Below, in pieces: positions 20,388 through 31,081 of a stretch of DNA of 64,000 nt. Position 1 is the stretch's first letter. Each line of letters begins with the position of its first letter. Source of the stretch: Roridomyces roridus (lineage: Eukaryota > Basidiomycota > Agaricomycetes > Agaricales > Mycenaceae); NCBI GenBank assembly GCA_029378245.1, contig JARKIF010000020.1:1098844-1162843 (forward strand), written 5' to 3'. The notes beneath the pieces were generated by a model. That model did not search any database and was not told the origin of the DNA. It saw nothing but the letters and a program-made list of their open reading frames with translations. A program made the translations under genes and the position numbers.

Positions 20388-21917
20388 TATCGAATAGGCA
20401 GCTATCGGAGCTGTGTGACCGCTTCAAGCTCGCTCGCTCTGGCAACAAGTCCGAGCTCACCGCCCGGCTCACAAAATTCAGCAGTAATCAATCCCAAGAT
20501 TGGAACAGGTGCGCGTTCACGATATTCCGTCATCGCGCTGACTACATGGATGAATACATTAGTTTGCTACCCGGCGCTACCAACCCTCATAAAGGCCCCC
20601 GTAAATCTCATACGAAAGCCAAGCCAAAGATCTCGCAGTTGCGTACCCAGCCAGCAGCACTTCCTCGAGGACGGCGCGGTTCGCCCTCAAGCTGAATATA
20701 CCAGCTCTGTGGATGGCCAGTCTCAGCACGTGTTGACTAAGAGAGAGTTGATTCGGAACTGGGTGAGTGGTTCTCGCCTCATTTGTTGACTTTGTCAATA
20801 TTCAATATGAGAACAGTCGTCAAATATAACATCTAAATACCCTTTCAAACCCATTCCCCCGCCTGAGCGCGAACGTGGGATCTACAACGCCGCCTCGCAG
20901 GTCTCGACGGCGTCTACGGGTGCCGGTCAATCCGAGGTATCCTTTCATTCTATATATCTTTGTCAATGCTCAATTATCGGCACAGATTTCTGCAACCACA
21001 ACTCGGGAGGGAATTGTCTCCCAGTTTCTAGAATTCCTGGACGGTCACGATATGACTATCAGCGCTACTCCCTCGAGCACACCCTCTGCTAATGTATCGG
21101 CACCACACTCCAGCTCCGTTTCCGCTTTGACTGTCAATTTTTCCTATCATCCTACGGCGACAATTTCTCATGTGCAGCATATCCCGACTTCCCCACAGCT
21201 TCCTGCTCAGGTCTTCTCTGTTTCGGCGCCATTGCCCCATTTATATGTGCATCCAGCCAACACACAGATCCCAGTTGCCGTCCCCAGTGCCGTTAGCAGT
21301 GCACCAGCCTCCTGGCGGTCCGTTCTCCTCGCTGATGGGAGGGAGGTTGGTTGCCTGACGTCCAACCTTCCCGATCCTCCACTCTTCAGTATTGCCGACG
21401 ATCCTGAAAGGATTCTCGATATCTGGGACGACAGACTTCCGACCTGGAAGGGTATGTCACCACTCAGCATCGACGGCATTCCGATTCCTCTTGTTTATTG
21501 GGGTAAGTTATACAAGCACTCAAAGAATCTGAGGTGGCATGGTACACGGGGTTCGTGGTTTCAATGGAAGGTGAGTATTCCACACTATCTTCATTTGTGA
21601 GCTGAATCTTGTCGCAGGTTTTGGTCGAGGCGATGACCGCGACGACCCTCGAACAGTTCTGGGTTCGCTTTTCGGCACCTGATAAGACCGGTGTTGTACA
21701 ACGGTTATCGCTCACGCGCATCCAATCGGTTCTGACGGCCGAACGCAAAGCGGAGGATGCACGGCTTGCGGTGTTGGCCAAGGCTGAGATTCCACCAAGT
21801 CGGCTGATGTATCGGAAGGGTTCAGAGTGGAAGCCCTACCAGAAGAACGATGCACTGGCGCGCATTTACCGCCAGTTCAAGGGGTGCAATCTAGAGGATT
21901 CAGATGATTCAGATTAG
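20388..21917 (+). CDS. SAP-domain protein converging on a Crypton recombinase
   Basis: The first recognisable exon carries a SAP motif (LSELCDRFKLARSGNKSELTARLTKF in two overlapping halves, 20400-20480), a small DNA-binding helix-extended-loop-helix. A long central exon (about 20875-21568) is serine/threonine rich and then conserved-looking (WDDRLPTWKGMSP, WHGTRGSWFQWK). After a 49-base intron the last exon is helical and basic and ends in DSDDSD. The 5' end is not certain, and the reading frame between 20570 and 20760 needs an unclear splice or holds a frameshift. The stop lies 52 bases from the stop of the oppositely directed recombinase gene. The pair may form one mobile unit, which is inference. 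Confidence 0.6.
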
Positions 21918-21969
21918 CTATATTCCATTAATAATTAATTAGACTACGAGTTCAAGTTCGGCATATAGC

Positions 21970-23682
21970 TCAAATACAATGGCAGCTGCGACCGCATGTG
22001 TAGCACTTCACAGACGGCGCACGATTGGGATTCATGAAATCCTCCCGTTTCTCCTGCGGATCGTCAGCGTAAGATATCAAATACTTGACAATCGTCATGC
22101 TGCTGAAATCTGTACTCCATCCACCCCAATCACAGATACGCCGAAGTCCCCAGCGGCAGGTGGTGTACAACCACTGACATCCTCCGCGACGAAATGAGTG
22201 GGTCCCGTAAGGAGCAGGAAAGATGCGGATATCCACCAGGTTGTTTCGAAACATCTCCAAAAATGTTTCACTCGTCTATTCACAAAAATCAGCCAATTCA
22301 AATAGATGAGAGATCCGCTTGTACCATATGCTCATTGTCAACAGATATACGATCACTTGCACCGACCTTACGGAACAGATAGCCGTCGTATACGCCTGCG
22401 GCCTCAAGGACCTCCAGCCATTCAGCAAGGGCACGGACCGGGCAAAGGTAGGCAAGAGGCTCAGGAAACAGGTACAGATAAAATGGTTGGACATCTGCAT
22501 GACCGTGAATGAGTGTTGCATGGAATGGAAACGAAAGACTCACTGCCAAATTGATGTGTCTTGCGAAAGGGCAGCGTCAATTTGACACAGATCGGGCTCA
22601 CAAACTCAATGTCTTCGAGTTGTATCTTCAGAACCTCATCGAAGCGGAGGAGACAGAGAAAGGCTAGGACATAGGTACACTGGAGTAGTCTCCGTGCACG
22701 GCCGCCAGCCCATTCGTGATCCTTCTTGGGCGCGGAACGCTTGCCGGGGGTGTACGAGTTGATATCGCCCACGCCCGGCTGATGATTGTAATTGTAGAGA
22801 TCGCGGATAATGTCCTGAAGTTCCTCAGCACACATTATAAAAATGACCGGCTGAACTTGCCGCGGTTATTGCTCGGGAGCTAGTTGCAGTTTGCCCAGCA
22901 CGGACCTGATATATCATACATCAATAAGCCGAATCCCGACAGAGCTAGATAGAACTTGACCTTACGGCGGCGCAAACTGGTCATGTATATTGCCACCGTA
23001 TCGGATACAGAGGGATTACCCACCATCCGACCATTGACCTCACTTTTGTGCCAGGTTAAAGACCCCAGCCCGTGAATACGGCCGAACGCGTAGGTCATAG
23101 CTGCCCGCATTTTCTGGGCATGCACGTATCCGTTCCGAGTCACAGTGTGCGGTTTTGCCGTCCCATCCGGGTTGATTTCATCGCACCTGATGAGACAAGT
23201 TGGTAATTAATTGTCAAGGGAGCAGAAGCAACTCAACTCGCTCATTATCCAGAGGCAGATGCACAGCGGAGTGAGATCACCCGGATTCTTGGTGAAGAAC
23301 GCGTCGCCGGGCTTGATCAGCTTCACCGAGATGAGATATTCACGGCATTTGTTCATCAACCTAAAGTCTGTTAGCCGCACGATTGTTAAAAGTAAATAAA
23401 CACTTGCCGTTTATATTCCTTGTCCGTGTCCTCAGTGACACCCTTTGACGCCTCCGCAAGGACACCCTGCAACTCGGCTATGTCCATCATATTGCCTCCG
23501 CTCGATTTGTCTCCTTTCTCCCCGCTCCCGCCTAACTTGTCTCCGTTCTCCTCATCTTCGGCGAATGTTTCCCCCTCGGCCTCAAGGTCGTCTTGAATGT
23601 CGTTGGGATGAGGTTGATCTTCATTGCCGGCGTAGATGGTGTTTTTCAGGGTGTCGAGTAGCGCCTGGCCCTCAGACGACAT
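21970..23682 (-). CDS. Crypton-type tyrosine recombinase
   Basis: Six or seven exons join in frame from MSSEGQALLDTLK to the stop at 21970, giving close to 500 residues. The catalytic domain shows the expected order: the first arginine in LLRFDEVLKI, then HSFRRGG (H-x-x-R), WGGWS and the nucleophile region TIVKYLIS. This R-H-R-Y set defines tyrosine recombinases, and the overall make-up matches Cryptons, eukaryotic DNA transposons that move by recombination without inverted repeats. One intron appears to be GC-AG (near 22825-22862). No disabling change is visible. The N-terminal 90 residues are acidic and low in complexity. Related enzymes act in the nucleus on a circular intermediate. Confidence 0.88.
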
Positions 23683-26360
23683 GGTTTCGGAAAAGGTGTA
23701 TATTGCCCCTGTCTACGAACGATCGAGTATGTACACAAAGTGACAAACCTGAATAGAGGGCGGCGGAAAAAGAAGACGGGCGGGTGTGCATCCCTGCCTC
23801 TCAGGGCCCGGAGCTACGGCTAACAGTTGCCAATCCACTGCAAGCGAGGCGCTGGACTTGGGGCTACAACGCCGCTGGTGAATGTGTAACAAATCAAGCT
23901 TGAGACAGAATAAATAATCAGCACCACGAGCAAAAATCACAGAGAGGGATGGACCCACAACTGGCTGTTCTCCAGGCTCGCCCAAAGACGCGGTCCTGGA
24001 GGTGAGAGATGCGCGTCTAAGCGCATCAAGACCCATTAAGAACACGGAACCCACTCTTCACATCCGCTAACCGGCCGAGAACCACGCGCGGCATGGTGAC
24101 AAACGTGACTCTGCCCTAAAATCAGCACATCCGGGAGAGGGCTGCGAGCACGCCGACTTACCTCCTCGATCATCATCCTCCCATCCATCCGCAAGCACAT
24201 CAGCAGTTGGCGGCGGCGGCGGCGCGGTCGGACGGCCGCGTGGTATGAGGACTACATCTGTTTGAAAGTTTCATGTCAATGTCTCGTAAAAGGGCGACAT
24301 TCGCAAATCACCATCCGCGAACGCTGTGTAATCCAAATGGAGACCGTCGTACAGTATGCCCACGTGTCCTGCTCCGTGATGACAGAGACAGAGAGCAGCG
24401 CACCCTTTGGGTATGCAGCTTAATGTAGGGCATATCAGCGCCAACGAGCGAATTGAAAAGTGGACATACCTTGAAAGGGTGAGTGCGAGTCGAGGAACCG
24501 CGGATAGCAACGGCTGGGAAGCAATGATGAGAGACAGAGGACGGAGGCTCGTGGACAAGCATCAAGTTCGGAGGCGCGTCGGAGGCGCACGAATGGGCGG
24601 AGCCTGAGTATGGCAGGGATGAGTATTTGCCGGAAGGGTGAAGCAACAACCACGCACCGTGTACGGACAGAGAACAGAGGACCTGAACAGAGGACCTGAA
24701 CAGAGGACCTGAGGTGTCGTGTTTAACGTCCGTATCTGCAGCCAACCTCCGCTCGTTGATACATCAGCGTCTGAGAACTCGATACGAGGAAGGACAGGAT
24801 CGACCTGACCAATCACTGCGCCGTTGGTCGTTCAGGTGTCTTAGGAAGACATAAACCAGCCGGAGATGCATGCAAACGAAAAGGCTCCCTTCCCTCTCTA
24901 TCATCTCCGAGCTGGGAACAGACGATGGGCACCAGAAATGAAGCCGTCATGGTGGGAGCGGACAAGTGGATATACATCATCAACACAACCTGAGCAAATA
25001 ACGCGTCCAAAAACGCGTCGCACGCCGACTTGGCACACATCACTTTCTTCCGGTATATTGAGAATGCATCTCTGAGCACAACACTGACTGGTGTATTCAT
25101 GTGAGTAATAGGGTTTATCGTACCGTTGTACTCCAATTGTTAGCCAGATCACACGGATGGCCTGAACTGACGGAACTGACGGATATCCCGGCGCGGCACA
25201 AGGACTGTCCATTATCTCGTCTGGACTGACTTTATCTCGCTTGGACTGTCATTTTTCAGGCCTGCGACGAGTGTGGTGAATTTTTGGCTCGGGTCCCACG
25301 GATGCCAACGCATGAAAAAGCACAGTCCCGCTAAATGTACGCGGCGGGCATCGCACGGCATGCTGTACAGGATCTGGCGCCCGACTTGCCGCTGCCAAAT
25401 GCTTAGCAGCGAGCTCGGGGATATTGGGTATTGATTCCGAGGCTATCGTAACGGCTGTCTGACCTGATCTGCTACCTCAGGCTACCTCTCCCTCGACAAT
25501 TGCATCGACTTGACCTACCCTCTTCTCACACACCCTCTCCTTGCTCGTCTTTCTCGCTGCGAACGATGTGGCATTCAGCTGGAGGAGCCCTTATGCTTGG
25601 ATCATTTGTGGTGGCTACAGAGTGAGTACTTGCATTTCCGTCACTTTGGGGCCGCCTTCTCTTTCCTCGGAAACCATTCACTTTCCTCTTCCCCACCATT
25701 CCCCCCACACCTCCCCTCCCCGAGTTTTACCCGCTGCAAGCTACAACTTGCGCGGAGGCCTCAATTGACAATATCTTGTCATTGATTTTGTTGCTCCCCG
25801 CGTCTCGTGGTGCAATTTGTGGGGCACCCTCCCGGCGCTCTTTCCTCGGCACGTCAGCACCTCTTTGCTGCACGTTTTTCGGTGGTGTACAGCGGTGTGC
25901 AGTAGCACCTGGTAGATGCAGCCGGCACTTGTTGCGGACATATCTTTGGCAATGCCTTGGTTATGCTTCCGGCGCGATTCGGCGCGCATTTCACGATTGA
26001 ATAGATATATTTCCTCCACACTTGCCCTCCACCTACCCTTTCTTTGTCGTCCCGAATCCCTCTGGAGTCCACCGGCACCTTTGGTGCAGGTGTACTGCCT
26101 CCCTATTTCATTTGCTCGCGCGCCCTTCCATTTTTCTTGTTTCCCTCCCTCCGAGCTCCCCACGTGTCATCCTTCCTCTCTCTCCGGCACGCATTCATTC
26201 GTCGGCGTTGTCGAGCGCTGTGCCTCGGGGAGACGGCGTGGCTCGCGGGCTGGTGCGATCGATCGGGCATCCCGTTTGGGGCACTGGCTCGGCTCCCGTT
26301 ACGCGCTCCGCACTGATCATGATGGTCACACATCGGACTGTCATTGATCCCGGTTCCAGC
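23683..26360. other. Gene-poor stretch
   Basis: I find no convincing gene. The stretch contains a threefold 14-base tandem repeat (CAGAGGACCTGAA unit, 24670-24713) and CT-rich tracts at 25640-25740 and 26040-26170 that look like promoter or leader sequence. Crypton ends may lie here, but Cryptons have no inverted repeats to mark them. Confidence 0.4.
24670..24713 (+). repeat. Short tandem repeat
   Basis: Three consecutive copies of a 14-base unit containing AGAGGACCTGA lie in non-coding sequence. The copies are nearly identical. Confidence 0.8.
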
Positions 26361-26363
26361 CCT

Positions 26364-26442
26364 ACTTCTGGTGTGTGGTTGATTGATTTATTTTCCTCGA
26401 CGGGGTGTTTCATTGATCCTCCCCAGAAAACCTTCGAAACGA
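26364..26442 (+). repeat. Dispersed direct repeat, copy 2
   Basis: Same sequence as bases 24-105 with a few substitutions, in the same orientation. It lies about 330 bases upstream of the gene at 26770. Confidence 0.7.
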
Positions 26443-26769
26443 ATTGGCGATCGCGTGTTTCAGCAATTGCATACACGATCGAGATGTTTCCGCAGTGAAT
26501 TGATCACAAAAGATCCCATCGCAGAACTGGCACGCCCCTACCCCTCATCATGGCGAGACTCGAAGACCCCTAGGATACCTGCAACTTGCGAAGGGCGTGG
26601 AGGATGTGGATGCTGCGCATTCCGGTAGACACTACAAGGTGCGTCCCTGTTACCTTGACATCGTCGATCATGACGGGCGCAACCCGGCGTCATTTCCCGA
26701 AACAAGATAAAATTCCTCTTGTGTCGTTGCTTCATTTCATTTCTCCTTTTTCTTCCCCTTCCCCACTTC

Positions 26770-27690
26770 ATGCCTTCCGCCGCCAGCGAGTCTCCCAACG
26801 GCTTGTCGCCTGCTGAACGTAGTCGCCTGGTGCGTTCTACGCGGAAACTCCAGGCTCTTCTCGGCGAGACTCCTCAAGTTATCGAGTCCGCGGTCTTTGG
26901 GGCGATGCATCCAACCTGGGAGGCAGACTCTTCCTTTACACCATACCACTCTTCCACTTCCCGTGTGCGTACCATCACCCGAGCCATTCCATCTTCCCTC
27001 GTCCTCGCCGACTCCACCACCGATCCGCGTCCCCGGCTCGAGCTACATAAATGTACACTCTCGCTTCCCTCCCCTCCTCCGACACCGCTCTCCCCGACGA
27101 GTAGCATTGCGTTCAACACCCTAACCGCCTCGCTCTCACGCAGTCTCTCAGCAAAAGACATGCGTCGACACCACGCTGCCAAGCTCGCACGCACGTTGGG
27201 CGAGAACGTCGCTCCTGCACTCGCCGCAGAGGACCCTGCGTCCTTCCCAGATGCCGTTCCCATCGATCCAGGGGCTGGGGCCGTGCGCAGGCGACCGAGT
27301 GCCACTGGACGCGTCGGACTACGTCGGCCGTCCTGCCGGCGTCCGGCACTCCCGTCCTGCATGTCGTCTCCGGCAGTACCCGCAGGGGCAGCGGCGGCGT
27401 TGGTGAGGCAGGATGATGGGGGGAGTCATGCGGTGCCCATCCATGTCCCGCTCAACTTTACGCCTCCGTTCCTGCCTATGAGGAGCGCCGTGCTGCCGCT
27501 GCCTGTCTCCGAGTCTCCCTCCCCCACTGCATCCCACGTTGTCGAGGAGAAGGGTGGCGCTGATCATGACGAGAAGGAGCCTCGCCCCAAGAAGAGCGGT
27601 AGCCGGCGTCGCAAGGAACGGGACTGGAGTGGGGAGTGGAATGTTGAGATGAGGGATGTGGCGAAGCAGTTGAGGGCGTTGAAGGGCTGA
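26770..27690 (+). CDS. Unrecognised basic, low-complexity protein
   Basis: A single open frame of 306 residues from MPSAASESPNGLS. The in-frame leader upstream is CT-rich, so I take this ATG as the start. The N-terminus has a compact motif, ERSRLVRSTRKLQALLGETP, that looks structured. The middle is proline and serine rich, and the C-terminus is strongly basic (KKSGSRRRKERDWSGEW) with a helical end. The basic segment could be a nuclear localisation signal. No introns are needed. I recognise no domain. The long uninterrupted frame and good codon structure support a real gene. Confidence 0.7.
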   Translation: MPSAASESPNGLSPAERSRLVRSTRKLQALLGETPQVIESAVFGAMHPTWEADSSFTPYHSSTSRVRTITRAIPSSLVLADSTTDPRPRLELHKCTLSLPSPPPTPLSPTSSIAFNTLTASLSRSLSAKDMRRHHAAKLARTLGENVAPALAAEDPASFPDAVPIDPGAGAVRRRPSATGRVGLRRPSCRRPALPSCMSSPAVPAGAAAALVRQDDGGSHAVPIHVPLNFTPPFLPMRSAVLPLPVSESPSPTASHVVEEKGGADHDEKEPRPKKSGSRRRKERDWSGEWNVEMRDVAKQLRALKG

Positions 27691-28326
27691 GCCGGTTTGT
27701 TGGGTGCTTAATTGTACGTGTCTGCGGACGATAATGACTCTTACTATAATTCACTCCTAATTACGTCTAATTTTCCCTTTGTATTTTACTATTCAGTTGC
27801 GGAAAATGTACCGTTGTTGCCTGTATTTTGCTCGAGCGCATGAATAATGAACGGAGATTTGAGCAAGATTCGAGAACAGTCGCAGAGGTTCAACCTGCTC
27901 GAGGGCCCGGATTTTTGAGTGGCAGTAGTAGCCATCCGTAGCAGATGCAGTAAGTACAGGGATGGCCAGAGTCCAACGTCGCCGACGCGGGCTCAGTGAT
28001 TCCCGCAACTACTCTAGGTCAACCTGGCAAAATAAGGCCACATGATCACTTTCATCCCCACAGGCCTTGGTGCTCGCTGCATCTACATAGAACAGCCTCG
28101 TCGTCAGGCAGGTCCTGTTGCGATTCTAAACCCAATACGTTCCAGGTTCCAGCCAACTTCGTTTGCAGTTTGAACTGCTCAGATCAATATAAGTATGCTT
28201 AGAAAATACAGGGATCAATCAAAGTTCGGATCACTGCGCGGCACCGCCAATGCACCGCCATGGTGACTCACGTAATCACTCCTTCAGAGTCCTTCTCCTT
28301 GTCTTCTCACTCCCAGAAGTCTGCAG

Positions 28327-29324
28327 ATGGCGGCAGACGCTGGCTCGGATAGTGCGCCACCTCCTGCGCCGCGACTTCCCTTAGACCTTGAGCGCACCAT
28401 CTTCGAGATCTCTGCCTGGTCCTCCCTGCGCGAAATCACGATCCTCATGCTCGTGGCACATCGCGTCAAAGTCTGGTACGCCCACCGCAGCCATACCCCC
28501 TTTGATATCGAATACGCCCGGGGTCGAGCCGCGCCTGTATCGGGTTGTCTTTCTCTCCGACTACGATCCAAAACTGGAGTGCATACCGGTATTCACCTAC
28601 GCCGTGTTCCTGCGCCTCCTGGCGGCCAAACCACCAGGCTTTCTCCAAAATGCCGTGAAATATCTTTATCTCGGAGAGAGAAACACGGATGATTCTCCGG
28701 AAACGCACGACGAAGACCTGCGCTCGATCTTGCAGACATGCACCGACGTCACGGATTTTTTTGATTTCCAAGGCGCCCGCTTGGAGCTAGTGCAATCGCT
28801 CAAGTGCGTTCGGAAGATTGCTGTGAATTGCAATCATCTGTTCCACGTTCCTTTGCATACCAACTTCTCCCATCCCATGTTCCGCACTTTAACACACCTG
28901 GAGGTCCTCCACGAACCCAACGACGCCGACCTTGCAGGCATCCCTCACATTCCACATCTATCGCACTTTGCGTTCAACCTCCTGGGGATGTGCCCATCCG
29001 TTTTTTCATCTGTTGTCCCCGCTTGCCCCCGGCTTGCCTGCATCGTCTTGCTGCAGCGGGCGGACGACATGGATCACAGACTCAAGCCGTTCTTGGACGA
29101 TGAGCGGTTCGTCTTGATTCACCAATCGGACTTTACGTTTGATTGGCAGCGCGCGGCGACTGGCGGCGTGAACTACTGGGACGTCGCAGACGCATTCATT
29201 CGAGCGCGACGTGCGGGTAGGGTTGGCAGTGAGTGATCTTGTCGTTACTCGCGCCCAAGCTTCTGACACTGCTTCCTCAGGAATCACGTCGTTCATCTCG
29301 GACGAGGACATCTCTTGGTTCTGA
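28327..29324 (+). CDS. F-box-like variable-family protein (intact paralogue)
   Basis: Three exons. The first gives MAADAGSDSAPPPAPRLPLDLERTIFEISA, with the LPxxLE..I motif of short fungal F-box-like proteins, and ends RVKVW. The long middle exon begins VEPRLYRVVFL and contains LLAAKPPGFLQNAVKYLYLG and ACPRLACIVLLQR. The last short exon reads ITSFISDEDISWF. A broken paralogue lies at 38.9-40.1 kb. The intron between the first two exons has a normal GT but no AG at the position that keeps the frame (CGCCCGG before GTCGAG), so this copy may use a different junction or be damaged. Function is unknown. Such families often act as substrate receptors. Confidence 0.65.
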
Positions 29325-30974
29325 ACATCAAGTGGGTGACTCGCATTGGTCTGTGTCCCGGGACATGCAATGAAACGCGCGCAGGTGCAGGGATCCGGAA
29401 CGCAACACCATAGCGGAATGTCCCTTTGTTGAACTGTACCTGCGATATCTTCGCACAAGCTCCATTGCTCTGGGTTATCCCAGTCCAGCGCTTGAAATGA
29501 AACATTTATATTCTCTCTCTTTGTGCTACGCGTTCACAGAAAATCGAACCCTCGACGACGGCGGCGTCATAGAATTCATGGCCGACGACCCCTCCGTCGA
29601 ATCATACTCGACCAGGGACACGCGCGACGCAGAGGCTGGGGGCGTGGGTGTGCGGTGGAGTCTCGGCATAAATCCCAACACGAGTTTCACCTGCTCAAGT
29701 GGAGTGAGGGGCTTCACATCGTCGTGCGGATATTTCAACTCTGAGTGACTTCAACGTCAGAGATATCTTTTGAGGTACGGACTAATCGACTCACCGATAC
29801 GTTTCAATCCCCCCACCTCTGCGACCGAGGGCTCGAGATCCAAGGGTGGTGAGGGATCCCTCGGTGTCATGCGTCTTAGCGCCACGCTCTGCTGCAGTGT
29901 GACGGGAGATGGTGATGATAGGGAGGTCGCGGTCGAGACGGGAGGGACGTGCGTCGGAAGGTCTTGGTTACACTCTCTACGGACGCCACCAACTGTGATG
30001 TGCCGGCGGGTGGCTCGGAAGCACGGCGGACTCGGACTTTGCCGGTGAGATTTGGGGTTCTGATGAACAACATTGTTTTTGTGCTGTGTATTGGGTTGTT
30101 TGCTGAGTGGGTATTGGCGTAGTGGGGTATTGGGCGGATTTTAGGCTCAATTTTATACGCTTCGAGTAAGACAGGGCGCGGAAGCAAGTGAAACCCGCAG
30201 TGGAGCAGTGAGACTTCCGCGGACCCGTTCATTCCGACGCTCTCTGCGCGTTCCGTTCGAAATCAAGCACCTCTGTGGATTCCTGGCAGTTATATGCCTC
30301 AGACGTCCGAGAAGATCGAAGGGAATATGTCTTTTTCGTGGCATTCAGCCACTTCCAAGGCCGGGGATGTGTTACGTCTCTATCTGGTCTCAGACACGCT
30401 CAGGGGCTTTGTGTTTGTCGTTATTTGAAACTCTGCCCTTGCTCCCAACGTCCATGCTCCCGGTATTACAGCTCGCTGAGGCAAAGAACAACCATATCAC
30501 TGTTGAAAGGAATTGTCGACTTGGGTTCTCGAATAAGTAAGTACGGACCACCCACCTTATACGGATTCTGTTTCTCCCTCAGATTTCGTCAGAGGTGCGG
30601 ATGTCAGCCACACACAACCAAGCGGCGGAACATGCACCAGTGTCCCGGAAACCAGCCTAATCTCCGTCAACATCGTCGTTGGGAAGAAAATGGGTGGTTC
30701 CCATCCTTTGTCTATCGCCTGCGTGTTGGCGCCGGTGGTTCGACTCTATTAACCATCAAGGGTCTTTTTGTTTGCCCTGGCGTCTCAATATATGATTTCG
30801 ATTCTATTTCTCCTTAGGATTTCTGTAAATGCCAGCGGGTCACTTACCTCGTACTATCCCTTGCGGTATCGACGGTGGTTCAAATCCACCTGAAATCATA
30901 CGTCTCCCGCTGTTCGTCTTTTTGCCAACAACATGTCATGCAGCTTTATAGGACTATATCCTCGACCTCGGATT
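29325..30974. other. Stretch without a confident gene
   Basis: Only short unsupported frames are seen. It contains a tRNA-like fold at 30818-30898. Confidence 0.4.
30818..30898 (+). other. tRNA-like sequence (possible pseudo-tRNA)
   Basis: A canonical T-arm (GGTGG, loop TTCAAAT, CCACC) is followed at once by TGAAATC, which can pair over six bases with GATTTC at the 5' end, giving an 81-base tRNA-sized unit. The D-arm and anticodon stem do not fold convincingly. It may be a decayed tRNA or a Pol III-derived repeat. Confidence 0.3.
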
Positions 30975-31081
30975 TCAACCCCTTCTCCCCGATTGCAGAC
31001 AGATCAGAGTTAGCCGCTGGTTCCGAGTCACCAGCAACCGATGCCCAGCTGCGCAGCTGCACCTGGCCATCGTCGCCCGCA

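Noticed and set aside
19906..20472. Minus-strand open frame of 188 codons rich in charged residues
   Set aside because: It overlaps the SAP exon on the other strand, has arginine/glutamate bias typical of a shadow, and shows no domain.
24670..24713. Threefold repeat considered as a CRISPR-like array
   Set aside because: The units are only 14 bases, directly adjacent without spacers, and the genome is eukaryotic.
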